Of a stretch of DNA of 64,000 nt, positions 22,913-33,446 are shown one piece after another (within the stretch, counting starts at the first letter, position 1; each line of letters opens with the position of its first letter). Location of the stretch: NCBI GenBank assembly GCA_030295235.1, contig AP026169.1:434001-498000 (forward strand). Direction: 5' to 3'. The stretch comes from Fistulifera solaris. Lineage: Eukaryota; Bacillariophyta; Bacillariophyceae; Naviculales; Stauroneidaceae. The notes beneath the pieces are model-generated. The model was not told the DNA's origin. It worked only from the letters and a program-made list of their open reading frames with translations, and did not search any database. A program made the position numbers and the translations under genes.

Positions 22913-23306
22913 CAATCATTGAACACATTTTGCCATAGTTGTAGCCATAAAGAAAGTGAAAGTATTCATCATACACTTTGTGAACGGTAAGGTCTAGAGA
23001 GCACTTTTCCTTTATGCAATCATCATTTAGACTAAGTATTTTTAAAGTTCCAAGGGCCATTGTTAGTATCAAGGGTGCACACATGCACGGAAATGAGTGG
23101 GGTCTAATAAGCTTTCCTCAACCATAGACCGGGACTGGATTTCCTCGAGTCGCTAAAGCGATGCATCTCGGATCCGCATTATTTTCATTATTTGCAAACG
23201 GCGAACAAGACACATTCTAACAATACCAGTACGGTATACTCTTAAAAAACTATTCACCAAACTATCGCGACGACATTGTTGGCGTCTATTGTTTCATTAG
23301 ACCGAT
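22913..23306. other. Intergenic, nothing recognised
   Basis: About 390 bp between two plus-strand genes. Contains a GGGACTGGATTT element near 23129, related to the palindrome family found elsewhere in the spacers. No gene seen. Confidence 0.4.
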
Positions 23307-24296
23307 ATGATGAGAGTTGCGAATCGCTCAGTGGCTTTCTGGTTGTCTTCTACCGCTCTGCATTCTGTTTCTGCCTTTCGAACACCCCTACGCAACAAAT
23401 CGTTCTCCTCCACAACGGCCTTATCCATGTCTACTGTAAGGGTGGCGCTTTGTCAACTCCCCGTTACCGATGACACCGAGAAAAATCATCAAACGGCAAC
23501 GACTTTTATTGAAAATGCTGTTGAGCAAGGCGCAGAGCTTGTTGTCCTTCCCGAAATATGGAATTCGCCGTACGCGACGGCGGCGTTCCCGGCCTATGCA
23601 CAAGATATCGAGAAAGGTTCGTCGCGCCTTTTGTTACAAAACTTGGCAACGAAGCACAAACTATGGCTCGTGGGAGGTAGTATCCCCGAACGCACAGCGG
23701 ATGGGAAAATTTACAATACATCCCTCGTCTTTAATCCACAAGGCAAACTCGTAGCGAAACATCGCAAAGTGCATCTGTTTGATATCGATGTACCCGGTGG
23801 GATAACGTTCTTTGAGTCAGATACCTTAAGTCCTGGAGAAACGGTCTCGTATTTTTCAACTCCGTGGGGAAACATGGGTTTAGGGATTTGTTACGACATT
23901 CGATTTGCCGAGTATGCTATGCTCTTAACTCAAAAACATGACTGTAAAGTCCTTCTGTATCCGGGCGCTTTCAATATGACCACCGGGCCTGCGCATTGGG
24001 AATTACTGCAACGTGCGCGCGCCGTGGATAATCAATGCTTTGTATTGACGGCGTCTCCAGCCCGCGTGGTGGAGACCGAATCCACTGCCAAGAAACCGTA
24101 TCCTCATTACACGGCTTGGGGCCATTCGACGGCAGTGTCTCCTTGGGGAGAGGTCATTGCGACGACCGATGAAACTCCCGGTATTGTGATGGCGGATCTG
24201 GATTTAGAGAAAGTGGAAGAAATGCGGACGTCCATCCCCATTCGGAATCAAAGGAGGACGGATCTGTACGACCTAAGTCAAGTGAAGAAAGAATAG
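23307..24296 (+). CDS. Omega-amidase / NIT2-type nitrilase
   Basis: Intact, 329 residues. Carbon-nitrogen hydrolase with the Glu-Lys-Cys triad visible: ELVVLPEIWNSPY (Glu), HRKVHLFDIDVPGG (Lys), LGICYDIRFAEYA (Cys). The sequence around DVPGGITFFESDTLSPG is typical of NIT2, which deamidates alpha-ketoglutaramate and alpha-ketosuccinamate. The N-terminus is a signal peptide ending HSVSAFRTP, the plastid motif, followed by a Ser/Thr-rich transit part, whereas animal NIT2 is cytosolic or mitochondrial. A second Met (MSTVRVALCQ) precedes the domain and could give a cytosolic form. Confidence 0.88.
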   Translation: MMRVANRSVAFWLSSTALHSVSAFRTPLRNKSFSSTTALSMSTVRVALCQLPVTDDTEKNHQTATTFIENAVEQGAELVVLPEIWNSPYATAAFPAYAQDIEKGSSRLLLQNLATKHKLWLVGGSIPERTADGKIYNTSLVFNPQGKLVAKHRKVHLFDIDVPGGITFFESDTLSPGETVSYFSTPWGNMGLGICYDIRFAEYAMLLTQKHDCKVLLYPGAFNMTTGPAHWELLQRARAVDNQCFVLTASPARVVETESTAKKPYPHYTAWGHSTAVSPWGEVIATTDETPGIVMADLDLEKVEEMRTSIPIRNQRRTDLYDLSQVKKE

Positions 24297-24324
24297 GCTC
24301 GACCATGTATACAATAAAAAACAT

Positions 24325-24333
24325 TACGGAGTA
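24325..24333 (+). repeat. TACGGAGTA motif, copy 3
   Basis: Exact copy 29 bp after the nitrilase stop codon, between convergent genes. Confidence 0.6.
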
Positions 24334-24454
24334 TTAAGAAATAACTCGTCAGCGTCATGATCGTAGCTGACGGCCCAGAGTTAGTATGTCACTGTAAAGC
24401 TTCATGCTTTATTAACACTTTATTCGTTACTCCTGGCTAATAATCAAATCATTG

Positions 24455-26215
24455 CTACCTATTCTTTTTCTTCTCTTTCTTTGCTGATTTCTTCTCTTTC
24501 TTTTCTGATTTTTTCTCTTTTTTCAAAGAAATCGCGTTCAGGTGTCGCTGAATGGCCGGAAAAAAGAGACCTTGATAGCAAAAATGCTGCAGCATAGTGA
24601 TTGTCGAAGCTTCCACGTCTTGACACTCGATTTCACGGAAGGAGCACTCCGATACAGGAATCTTTTTGATTTGAGCGGCTTCGTAAAACAGCGCCTTTAC
24701 CTCGCGACAATTTTCATCCGCGGACTGCATCGCCAGTAAGACAACGGCGGTACCACCACAGTCGTCATTGACGGCGTCGTCGTCATCATGTGAAAAGTTG
24801 TAAAACAAATTGGTGAGGCATAGACTCTCCGGTGCCATATTGATATCCAACAAAAAGCGTGGTGGGGACGCTGAAAGAATTGAATTCACCATAGTGTCGG
24901 CATCGGCGGTCCGCGCCTTGTTGTTCTCTAATTGGTCTTGAATGGCTTGTAAAATTTGGAACTCGGTCGGAGCCGCTTGGTGTTTTTCTGCCAACACAGT
25001 CACCAATTCATTTTGTGGCAATGTCAAATAAGTATTATCGGTAAACCAAACCGTTAAGGTATTGCGAAGGTGTCCTACTTCATGTGGGCCGGCCAATCGC
25101 GAACGCCAAAGACACGCCACCACAGTGCGGACTAAACACCATAAGGAACGATCGCGGGACGAAAGGTCGATAGTGACGGCTGTACTGGGAAATGAGACGA
25201 TGCTGACGAAATGAAGATGCGTATTCGAGAGTGTCGTAGTATTCGAAATGGCGTGTATTGGTCGCTTGAGTGGATTGCGTTGATTGTTGTTGAAATGCAA
25301 CAAAGTCTGCAGAGCTGGCCATAACATTTTATGAGCATGATGGTACGCCATGACGGAAAGAATCTTACTGGTGAATTCTGGAACAGGCCCAAGACGAACG
25401 GTGACTTGAGGAATGGCTACCACTTGACAGGTTTGTTGCAAACATTTCTTTTCTTCCATGGTCATGTCACGCACGGCACCCAAGAAGATACATACTTGTG
25501 TCTTGTCTGGGCTGTCTGTAGTAGCTATTTGACATTGATTATTCCAGCAGGGTAATTCCTGATGACTCGATTCATGGAGTGTGGCCGCTATTACGGTTTG
25601 GATGCTGTTAGAGATGGGCTGTAACAGATCTTTCAAGATTGGTCGTAGAGTCTCCTCCAAAGTCGGCTGGCTGACACTAGCATAGCGCGAATTCCAGTCC
25701 TTGCTAATTTCTATCAACGTTTGCTTATTGAATTTTCGTAACAGCACTTGACTGGAACTGTTGAGACCTTTTTCGCGTAAAAACTCGATCGAACAGGTCG
25801 CCTGCAACTGTTCTAAAACGTCCCGTTTACTTTCCAAATGCATGGGTATAGTAGCACCGGCCGTATGTTTCGTATTTTGTTTGTAAAGTCGACACGACAA
25901 TCCCTTTTCCCGCACCGATTCGTCTTGTTGTTTCTGTTGTGCCGCTTTTTTCCACAATCCTACAATGGTTTGTTCGGTTGGAACCGTTGGTCGAGCATCA
26001 TTTTTCTCGTAAGTCATGTGCATACGCGACCAGTCGTCTTCAAAGAGCAATACCAGTTCTTTCGCTTCACCACCCGGCCCGAACAAAAACGCCGCGACAC
26101 AACGAACCAAAGCATCGCGACGATTCCACCATTGACTCTCGTCGCGATTGGGTTGATAACTGGACGCATCGGCTCCCGTGCCTTTGGCAAAAAGGACAGC
26201 CCGGAGAAATGTCAT
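24455..26215 (-). CDS. Orphan 586-residue protein with lysine-rich tail
   Basis: Intact single-exon gene, no family recognised with confidence. Residues 30-75 (LVRCVAAFLFGPGGEAKEL, LLFEDDWSRMHMTY) and 83-95 (VPTEQTIVGLWKKAA) look conserved. The segment VCIFLGAVRDMTMEE recalls the LGAVRDM-type motif of some RNA-modification proteins, which is only a hint. The C-terminus is a tandem basic run built from KKEKKS units, typical of nucleolar proteins. There is no signal peptide or membrane segment. It faces the nitrilase gene tail to tail. Confidence 0.7.
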   Translation of the reverse strand: MTFLRAVLFAKGTGADASSYQPNRDESQWWNRRDALVRCVAAFLFGPGGEAKELVLLFEDDWSRMHMTYEKNDARPTVPTEQTIVGLWKKAAQQKQQDESVREKGLSCRLYKQNTKHTAGATIPMHLESKRDVLEQLQATCSIEFLREKGLNSSSQVLLRKFNKQTLIEISKDWNSRYASVSQPTLEETLRPILKDLLQPISNSIQTVIAATLHESSHQELPCWNNQCQIATTDSPDKTQVCIFLGAVRDMTMEEKKCLQQTCQVVAIPQVTVRLGPVPEFTSKILSVMAYHHAHKMLWPALQTLLHFNNNQRNPLKRPIHAISNTTTLSNTHLHFVSIVSFPSTAVTIDLSSRDRSLWCLVRTVVACLWRSRLAGPHEVGHLRNTLTVWFTDNTYLTLPQNELVTVLAEKHQAAPTEFQILQAIQDQLENNKARTADADTMVNSILSASPPRFLLDINMAPESLCLTNLFYNFSHDDDDAVNDDCGGTAVVLLAMQSADENCREVKALFYEAAQIKKIPVSECSFREIECQDVEASTITMLQHFCYQGLFFPAIQRHLNAISLKKEKKSEKKEKKSAKKEKKKNR

Positions 26216-27032
26216 TTATTCTCTTCAATGTTGTGAGTTGGGCATCGTTCAAGAATGCGGTATTGAGAAGGTAAAGGGTAGAGCAGTCGATAGTAGGAGA
26301 ATGAATGAGACGGGGACGAGACGCTGCTTTTTCTACGAAATAAATGAGGCTGCATGCTGCGAGCTGCGAGGCCGAGGATTCAGTCCATAATAATAATATT
26401 AGTCCATACCAGGGATACTATGTACTATAGTATCCGCTGAAATGGTGGCGACTTGGAGTGACTCAATCTATAGCGCTGTCCCGTAAAATGTCGTTTTTTT
26501 TGAGTGACAAGCTCTGTCCTTTGGTTTCTTTCTACAAAACAATGACTTTTACATAATATAAATAGATTGCTAGCCGTGTTTGATGGGTCGTTTGTCAACC
26601 TTTAACGTTTGGTTGAAATGTTTCCATCCAATGTTTGTCTCGCTGCTATTTATTTATCATGTCAAATGGGAGGGTGACTTCTTGTGACTCCTCGTCTCTA
26701 ATCCAGTCCCGGAAAATGTAGACGAATGAAAAAGAAATAATGGCTACGACAGGGAGTCCGCCATCAACTTGGAAGGTTGCTTTATCAAAACGCTAGGTTC
26801 TTTAAAAAAACAGAGCAAGTTTTTCACGATGGCGTTCGTTACAATTATGAGATGCAGTGTAATGAAAGAATTGAGAGATAAATGAGTTGTCTATTATTTC
26901 TGATCCTCAAGAAATAGTTTGAAGTTGCATAAATAAAACGAACCCAACATTTTCGTCTGGAGTATAAAGTCCTTGAGAAAAAATACAGCATATAAAACTT
27001 ATATTACGTTTGTTTTCGTTCCAGTCTTATAT
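26216..27032. other. Intergenic, nothing recognised
   Basis: About 820 bp. Holds CAGTCCCG at about 26702 and AT-rich stretches; no frame or RNA that I can support. It includes the upstream region of the orphan gene and the 3' end of the L24 gene. Confidence 0.4.
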
Positions 27033-27696
27033 CTAACGCTGTGTACCCGCACGCTTACTCGCGCCACCCATGTGCTTGGGCACTTTTTGGAATGTGTGCG
27101 GCTTGGCTACCTTACCCTTGGCACCACCTGACTTGGCCTTGTTCGCGGCCTTTCGGTCCTTCAATTCTTTGATGGCGGCTTCCTTGGCGTCCTTTCGGAT
27201 TTCGGACTTTTGTGCGGCCTTCTTTTTAATGTCTTCCAGCGAAGCACCCACTACCGCTCGCTGCACTTTACCGACACGGCGTGTGCGCTTTTTCGAGGCA
27301 GTTTCGGAAATGCCCTTCTTGTGCAAACGGCGCCAAGCTTGGGTCCATACCAACTTGGCCGCCTTTTTGCGCTGTACGGTCAAGCCGTACGCCTTGGAGG
27401 TACCCAACCAGATGGGTCGGCCGTCACGACGGATCATGAGCTTGCCATTTCCGGGATAAATTCTGTACTCGGAAAGAGCACACAGTTCGGCTGTGAATTA
27501 ATAAAAATAAAAATTGTAATAGATGCATGCGTGAGAGCGAGTCAATCAATCGATTCATTTCAATCACAATAATCACAAGAGGGACGGGAAAATTGTCGTT
27601 CCGCAATGTTTCGTTTTCCCCGCCACAGCGTGCAGCCAGCCTTTCTTCATTTGAATTTTTACACGAAATATAATTTAACTCACTATTGATAACCAT
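27033..27696 (-). CDS. RPL24: Cytosolic ribosomal protein eL24, two exons
   Basis: Large-subunit ribosomal protein. Exon 1 (27684-27696) has only 13 bases, MVIN plus one base. The intron is 27491-27683 (GTGAGT...TTCACAG, 193 bp). Exon 2 (27033-27490) continues TELCALSEYRIYPGNGKL and MIRRDGRPIWLGTSKA, corresponding to the conserved CSFSGYKIYPGHG and F-LNAKC region, then WRRLHKKG, KKRTRRVGKVQRAVVGASL and a basic C-terminal tail. The phase-1 join reproduces the family N-terminus exactly; 156 residues. An intron a few codons after the start is common in ribosomal protein genes. It lacks some of the cysteines of the L24e zinc ribbon. Confidence 0.93.
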
Positions 27697-27933
27697 CTTG
27701 ACTCTATTTGTTGCTCTGGAATAGAAAAATCACACGAGCAAAAACAACGATGTGTTGCTGCTATTGCAAACGTTTTCGTACAATCGGTACGTAGAAAATG
27801 TCCCTTGGACCGAGAAGTAAAGAGAAAAGAGGTAAACTATTGACTCCAATGAGGTTTGGGATGAAAATAATCATCATGGAACATGCTGTAAAACCCCCAT
27901 AAATCGTACCGGTAATGAATTGTAAGCACGTAG

Positions 27934-27942
27934 TACGGAGTA
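27934..27942 (+). repeat. TACGGAGTA motif, copy 4
   Basis: Exact copy, 238 bp upstream of the L24 start, flanked by GTAG and TAGG. Confidence 0.55.
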
Positions 27943-28134
27943 TAGGATAAGAAGTGCCGAACTACGAATCTGTAGTCACTACCTGCTACAAGTTCATTCC
28001 GTCGTTTTTCTAGCATTGCCCATTAAAATAGCTGTTTAGCAACATTATAATAAATGATTGCGTAAATGTATTCAGCGAAAATATTGCCACACCAGCCTCT
28101 TCGATATTCACTGTGTACGTTGTCTGTTTTCCGC

Positions 28135-28155
28135 TACGACTGCATCTCAGTCATG
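28135..28155. repeat. GACTG-N5-CAGTC palindrome, copy 1
   Basis: TACGACTG, spacer CATCT, CAGTCATG. Same 21-bp layout as the copies at 32174, 38368 and 61092. Confidence 0.5.
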
Positions 28156-28237
28156 AGTCAGAGGGTACCGATTACTGATAGCTTAAATATCAATGCATAT
28201 AATTACTATCAGTAGTTCATACCATTCATTTTACTGC

Positions 28238-30202
28238 TTACGCCTCTACCTCTACTACTTGCATAGGCTCAGCGGCAATGGCATCGCCAATACCACTTTT
28301 GTCTTCCTCCGCAATGACTTCCGCACGTCGACGTGCGTTACAGTTCAACAACTTATTCAGAGCCGACACGTAAGCGCGTGCCGAAGAGGTCATAATGTCA
28401 GTATCCGATCCCGAGCCGGAGAATTTCAAATTACGATTTCCTAGCTGCGAGTGAATAGATTGCGTATCATTCGGACCGCCAGCTTTCGGGGAAATTGTTA
28501 CCCGGGTGGTCGCCAATGCTTCAATGCCTTCCGTCACTGAGTTCAATTGGTACGATTCCAAAACGACAGAAACGCCCATAATTTGGTCAATGGCTTTGTA
28601 TGCTGCATCGACTGGACCCGTACCGGTTGAAGCCACAAATCGTTCCATACCGTCCGGCCCTCTCATTTTGACTGTGGCAGTAGGAATGCCCGAAATACCG
28701 GTCGATACTTGCAATCCTGTAACTTCCCACAAAATATCACTTCGTCCCATTTGGTCCGATACTAGCGCCTCCAAATCGTCATCTTCCAATCCACCCTTCT
28801 TTCGTTCCGCGACTTGCTTGAACCGAGTAAAAATAGCATTTAATTTGTCCGCATCCAAATCGTAGCCCAATTCCCGAAGACGCGTCCCAACTGCATTGCG
28901 TCCCGAGTGTTTGCCCAAAACAATGCCAGCTCCCGATTGCGAATCACCGCGCATCAGACCGATACTTTCCGGTGTCATGATTTCGTACGTGCTCTTGTTC
29001 TTGATCATACCGTCTTGATGGATACCGGATTCGTGTTGGAATGCGTTGGCCCCGACAATGGCTTTGTGGGGTTGACACGCCATGCCAGTGTATTCCGCTA
29101 CCATTTTCGAGGCCGGAGTAATGTAAACAGAATTGATGGCCGTGTACAATTTGCCCGTGCCGGGTCCACCCTGAAATTTCGTGGCGCCCTTCAATGCCAA
29201 GGCCATGACAACTTCTTCCAACGACGCATTGCCGGCACGTTCTCCAATACCGTTAATGGTGCATTCCAACTGCCGTGCGCCATTCAAGGCACCCGCCAAC
29301 GAGTTGGCCGTGGCCAAACCGAGATCATTCTGACAGTGGGTCGAAAAGACCACATTCTCGGCGCCCTGGACATTTTCACGCAAGTTCTTGATGAGTTCTC
29401 CAAACTCCCAGGGCATGTTCCAGCCGGTCGTATCGGGAATATTCAAGGTGGTCGCACCCGCTTGAATGACTTCCGAGAGAATGCGGTACAGAAATTCTGG
29501 ATCGGACCGTCCCGCATCTTCGGGCGAGAATTCAATGTCGTTGCAGCCCAAGCTTTTGGCGAATTTGACCGCATTGACGGCAATGTCCACGACTTCGTCG
29601 GGTGTTTTGTTCAACTTGGCTTCCATATGAATGGGACTGGTCGCAATAAAAGTGTGCACCCGGGGCAACTTCGCCCCCTTGACAGCATTCCAGGCGGTTT
29701 CAATGTCTTTCGGGTTGGCCCTCGACAAGCCGCATATAACCGGAACGTATCCATCTTCGAATACTTCATTGCCAACAATGTCCGCAATTTGTTTGACAGC
29801 ATTAAAGTCATCCGGAGAAGCAATGGGGAAACCAGCTTCAATAATGTCGACCCCTAATTGTGCCAATTTGCGAGCAATGTCGAGTTTTTCGGACGAAGTC
29901 AAGGTTGCCCCCGGACTCTGTTCGCCGTCGCGCAACGTCGTATCAAAGATGCGAACGTAATCGGGATCCGAGATTTTTCCAGGAACGTACGGAGGTCGTG
30001 GTCTTCGTTCCAAGAGGAAGGGTTGTGTTTCATCGATGGCTTTGGAGGACAAGGCCAGAGAGGTGAGTTGTTTTACCGATAACTGTGTCACACGGTTGGT
30101 CCAAGGCGAGCGACTTTGCAAAGCCGAGGGAGTAAATGCCGTGACTGTTTGAGGTGCGAGCCACAGAGAAGTAACTACAGCTGCAGAAAGAATCAATTTC
30201 AT
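28238..30202 (-). CDS. 2-Isopropylmalate synthase, plastid-type
   Basis: Intact, 654 residues. Condenses acetyl-CoA with 2-oxoisovalerate, the first step of leucine synthesis. The TIM-barrel domain shows [14 protein letters not shown] (metal ligand Asp), [39 protein letters not shown] and [15 protein letters not shown], followed by the HESGIHQDG linker and a full C-terminal LeuA regulatory domain, so leucine feedback is expected. The N-terminus is a signal peptide ending VTAFTP, the plastid motif, then a Ser/Arg-rich transit part. This matches plastid branched-chain amino acid synthesis. Confidence 0.95.
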   Translation of the reverse strand: MKLILSAAVVTSLWLAPQTVTAFTPSALQSRSPWTNRVTQLSVKQLTSLALSSKAIDETQPFLLERRPRPPYVPGKISDPDYVRIFDTTLRDGEQSPGATLTSSEKLDIARKLAQLGVDIIEAGFPIASPDDFNAVKQIADIVGNEVFEDGYVPVICGLSRANPKDIETAWNAVKGAKLPRVHTFIATSPIHMEAKLNKTPDEVVDIAVNAVKFAKSLGCNDIEFSPEDAGRSDPEFLYRILSEVIQAGATTLNIPDTTGWNMPWEFGELIKNLRENVQGAENVVFSTHCQNDLGLATANSLAGALNGARQLECTINGIGERAGNASLEEVVMALALKGATKFQGGPGTGKLYTAINSVYITPASKMVAEYTGMACQPHKAIVGANAFQHESGIHQDGMIKNKSTYEIMTPESIGLMRGDSQSGAGIVLGKHSGRNAVGTRLRELGYDLDADKLNAIFTRFKQVAERKKGGLEDDDLEALVSDQMGRSDILWEVTGLQVSTGISGIPTATVKMRGPDGMERFVASTGTGPVDAAYKAIDQIMGVSVVLESYQLNSVTEGIEALATTRVTISPKAGGPNDTQSIHSQLGNRNLKFSGSGSDTDIMTSSARAYVSALNKLLNCNARRRAEVIAEEDKSGIGDAIAAEPMQVVEVEA

Positions 30203-30797
30203 GATGGTTGTTGGGTGTCGATAGAGCTGTCTCAGAAGAACTATAATCCAAAAGCGTCTTTCTTTTGTGAAAGAAATGAATGAATGTCACGTGTACCAAA
30301 GGGATGCCTGCCCTTCGTTGCGTATCAGATAAGCTGGATCTATTTCCTCACGTTTCAAAACGACAAAAACACACTGGTTCGTTTGCAAAGAATGAATATA
30401 ATTGCTGTATTATTTCCACCGCGTTGCTTATTAGTTTGTATTAAGGTATTTGTTGTCGTTGTTGTGGTGGTGTGGTCGTTTTTTTTTTTTCGCTTCGAGG
30501 GGGAGACGCGGTGCGCGCACTTCCGCGCGGAGCTCTCACTTCAAGGAGAAGAGCGGGTCTGGACGACCTCGGGACGCTTCGGAACCAACCAATTTGTGGG
30601 CGGCGGTCAGACACAAAGTATGTTTCAACCAGTCACGAGTGGCTCATTCGAGCGCGATCGACACTCACGACAATTATTACCAAGTACTTGTACGGTACGG
30701 TACGGAAAGGCACTGTTTCATCCTTCCTTGTGATTGATTCCGGCCTCAAAGAAAAGTCGCTTTCTATCCACAACATAAACACAATCTATAGAACAGA
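30203..30797. other. Divergent spacer
   Basis: About 595 bp between the synthase and the next plus-strand gene. Contains a TTGTTG/GTGGTG stretch, a T-run near 30478 and a GGTACGGTACGG stretch near 30690. No gene seen. Confidence 0.4.
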
Positions 30798-31289
30798 ATG
30801 AAAGCATCGGTAGCAGTTATCATTCTGACAATAGGTTGGGGATCCGTCTCCTCCTTTTCCCCGGTCATTCCGATCACATCGAGGAAGGATGATAATGTCC
30901 ATCCTCGGATTCCTTCTTGTACTACTACTACTCCTACGAATACGCGACCAGCCTTTCTTACAAGACAACGTCCTCGATTACAATTACTACTGGACGTTCC
31001 CGACAATTTCTTTGCGGTCACATTCTTCGGTTTAGGTCTCTGGCTCAATATTTCGAAAAATTTTGCCCGCGTCCGCATGGAAGAACGGGCCTGGGAACAA
31101 CGTTTAGAAGAAGCGCGGATGGAACGACTCCAACAAGATCCGACATTGACCGAACTTGATTTGCGTCGGAAGGAAGCGGCCATGGAATGGAGTGCGTACG
31201 GAACGCCTCGTCTTCTCGAAGAAGAAGAAGAAGAACGTCGTCGTCGTCGTCGGCGTCGTGTGCAAGTGATGGATCGTGATGAAAAGAAG

Positions 31290-31321
<32 letters not shown>

Positions 31322-31570
31322 TCCAATCGTCGCGAGGGAAAAATGAGTCAAGAAGAAATTGAAGCTTTTGAATTCGAATATGGTGTGGAATATGATCCCT
31401 ATTACGATGATCCGTACACAGAAGAAGATCTACCCGACGGCAAATTCTCCGTCGACAAATTGTACGGAGATCGAGTGTACGAAAATGGCGAGATTTTTTA
31501 CAAAGATGCTCAAACGGGATTGTTCTATCGACAAGGATGCAAACCCAGGAATCTCAGTTTTTGGGGTTAA
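30798..31570 (+). CDS. Unknown plastid-type membrane protein with charged repeats (one frame break)
   Basis: Signal peptide ending GSVSSFSPV (plastid-type), a long Thr/Pro linker, one membrane segment (FFAVTFFGLGLWLNI), then a charged helix and a simple-repeat region of Glu, Arg and Lys runs. The frame ends at 31346, while an overlapping frame continues with SQEEIEAFEFEYGVEYDP, an acidic and aromatic, clearly protein-like tail ending CKPRNLSFWG. One missing base in or near the AAG microsatellite (31284-31320) joins them into about 257 residues. The ATGA overlap of the two frames is therefore an artefact, not a bicistron. Function unknown. Confidence 0.65.
31284..31320 (+). repeat. (AAG)n coding microsatellite
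   Basis: About twelve AAG triplets in a row inside the gene, preceded by GAA and CGT triplet runs at 31213-31260. Length here is unreliable because the frame changes in this tract. Confidence 0.85.
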
Positions 31571-31741
31571 AAGGACCAATTGTCCTTGATTGGATCGACG
31601 AGAGTACGTTTGCCCATTGGAACATTATATTTGTCGTCGACAATTATCCACACAAATACCAGAAAGCCGGTTTTCCACAACCGTGAATAACAGTGACGAT
31701 GCACGTCTTGAAGTAGTGTTAATAATTCCCAGCTAGAATAA

Positions 31742-31750
31742 TACGGAGTA
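31742..31750 (+). repeat. TACGGAGTA motif, copy 5
   Basis: Exact copy inside AATACGGAGTAATAA, 172 bp after the preceding stop codon. Confidence 0.6.
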
Positions 31751-32173
31751 ATAATATCAGGGTATGCCACAGATCCTTAGAGCCGATGGTTGTATCTATA
31801 GCAATTGCAACTGCATTTATCCCGGAGATAGATAGTGATAGTATCACAAACACGAGCTTACTGTGGACAGGTTTGGAGAGAGAGAGAGAGTAAATCTCGA
31901 GAGAGGCGTTGCGCAAGGCTGCGAGAATCATCATAGTCGTCGACGAGAGTTGTCAATTCTGATCACGTTTGCATTTCATTCACCAGCCAAAATGCTACAG
32001 GGAGCAGGCCAGAAGACGCGTCCATACTCGCTGTTTATCATTAGGAATAGAAGAGAAGCTCTTCACGATTGCTGGAAACGTTTTTTTATTCATTTGTGCA
32101 ACCTTTTACCAATAATACACGGATCGTACGCTTGAAAGATTCACTATGGTCCAAAGTGTTGCTCGTTTTTCTC

Positions 32174-32194
32174 CACGACTGGATTTCAGTCACG
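32174..32194. repeat. GACTG-N5-CAGTC palindrome, copy 2
   Basis: CACGACTG, spacer GATTT, CAGTCACG, 110 bp upstream of the next start codon. Confidence 0.5.
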
Positions 32195-32304
32195 ATGTGA
32201 TACGATGCTTTGCGCATCTTTGAAAGATATCCCTGCACATTTATTTTTATTCATTCGATTCAAATAATAACCACTGGACAGACTAGAGTAGAGAGATCCA
32301 TGCA

Positions 32305-33297
32305 ATGATGCGCTTCCTCTTACTTTTGTTACTGGTTCTTCCTGGACACGGATTTCGATCCTCCTGGAAGTTGCCCTCATCGCCGCACATTACTCCTCAC
32401 GTAACGCCGCTCGCACAAAGTTCTCTTTCGAACGTTCCCAACAGTACATCCGTACCAACATCATCATCACTTCTTCAACCAGTGCTCCTCCAACGTTCTT
32501 CGACCGCAGCACTGTCGTGTATACTCACGTGGGTGACCATTCAATATACGGGATGGTCTATCGTACGAGCTTCCAGTAGCGTCGGCATGATCTCTGCACT
32601 CGTTCTGTCACCTTCGTTCGCGGCGGCGTCCTTGTGTGGTTCATTTGCGGGAATGTCGGCGCATATTATCACCGCACAGCAAGCCGCCTACTTGGGTCTC
32701 GCTGGTGGTCTTGTTCTCTATGTGTGGGACGCTCATCAATTCCAAATGGGGAAAGGTGGTCGACTGGGGACCATTGCTTTTGCGGGAAATATGATGTATT
32801 ATTCCCTTCGTCACGGAGGACCGAGTCCTGTTCTGAAAGCTTTGTTCCATACTTTGACTCCCGTGACAGCATGGACGGCCGCGGCGGCCAGTCTCGTCTC
32901 CATCGCATCGAAACGTCAGTTACTGCACCAAGTAGCGAAAGCTATCCTTGGGAGTTCCTTGTTTCATCGACTTTTGATTCGAGGTGTCTCTCTGTCACAA
33001 TGGGCCCTTTCCTCTGCCTGCATATTCGTGGCGAGTATTTTGGTCCGGACGGCAACACCCTGGAAAGGCGTGGTTTGGGCTACCTCCCTCGTGGGTTTTT
33101 TGGGATCCTTCACACCGTGGGCGGCGGCGATTTACTTGGGTGCCTTTATTGGGATGACCGGTCGCGCCAATTTCAAGTTACGCAACTTTTTGGGAGCGAC
33201 ATTGCTTTCTTCAATGCTATTGGAGCTCGGATTACTTCCTGGATTTGGTGGTCGATTGGGGTTCTTGGCTTTTTTAGGAGTCAGTTTCGGTTTATGA
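32305..33297 (+). CDS. Unknown polytopic membrane protein, plastid-type leader
   Basis: Intact, 330 residues, not recognised. Signal peptide (LLLLLLVLPGHGF, an F-type cleavage context) followed by a long Ser/Pro/Thr region without acidic residues that fits a transit peptide. At least six hydrophobic segments follow, for example ISALVLSPSFAAASL, AAYLGLAGGLVLYVWD, AWTAAAASLVSI, ALSSACIFVASILV and GVVWATSLVGFLGSFTPWAAAIYLGAFIG. Gly-rich turns and the final FGGRLGFLAFLGVSFG look selected. An envelope or thylakoid carrier is possible; no transporter signature seen. Confidence 0.78.
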   Translation: MMRFLLLLLLVLPGHGFRSSWKLPSSPHITPHVTPLAQSSLSNVPNSTSVPTSSSLLQPVLLQRSSTAALSCILTWVTIQYTGWSIVRASSSVGMISALVLSPSFAAASLCGSFAGMSAHIITAQQAAYLGLAGGLVLYVWDAHQFQMGKGGRLGTIAFAGNMMYYSLRHGGPSPVLKALFHTLTPVTAWTAAAASLVSIASKRQLLHQVAKAILGSSLFHRLLIRGVSLSQWALSSACIFVASILVRTATPWKGVVWATSLVGFLGSFTPWAAAIYLGAFIGMTGRANFKLRNFLGATLLSSMLLELGLLPGFGGRLGFLAFLGVSFGL

Positions 33298-33446
33298 GTT
33301 GATCCTAGACGGAATCTCTTCTCTAGTCCTGCTGGAAGGATCCGCATGGAAACATTTGTCCAGGAAATCATGACATTTCGTCATCAACTAATTTCTTTAT
33401 TGATCATTACCGTGCATTACCAGTGTTTACAAGGACTTCGTTTTTT

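Larger units (their letters stand above)
27697..28237. other. Spacer with recurrent motifs
   Basis: About 540 bp upstream of the L24 gene and downstream of the isopropylmalate synthase gene. Contains TACGGAGTA (27934-27942) and one GACTG-N5-CAGTC palindrome (28135-28155). No gene seen. Confidence 0.45.
31571..32304. other. Intergenic with recurrent motifs
   Basis: About 730 bp between two plus-strand genes. Contains TACGGAGTA (31742-31750), a short GA microsatellite near 31880 and a GACTG-N5-CAGTC palindrome (32174-32194). No gene seen. Confidence 0.45.

Noticed and set aside
28907-29857. 316-codon plus-strand frame opposite 2-isopropylmalate synthase
   Set aside because: It is the antisense shadow of a strongly conserved gene; its translation has no family motif.
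31343-31346. ATGA overlap between two frames, as in a translationally coupled pair
   Set aside because: Nuclear eukaryotic gene; the frame change falls near an AAG microsatellite and fits the window-wide indel pattern, so one gene is simpler.
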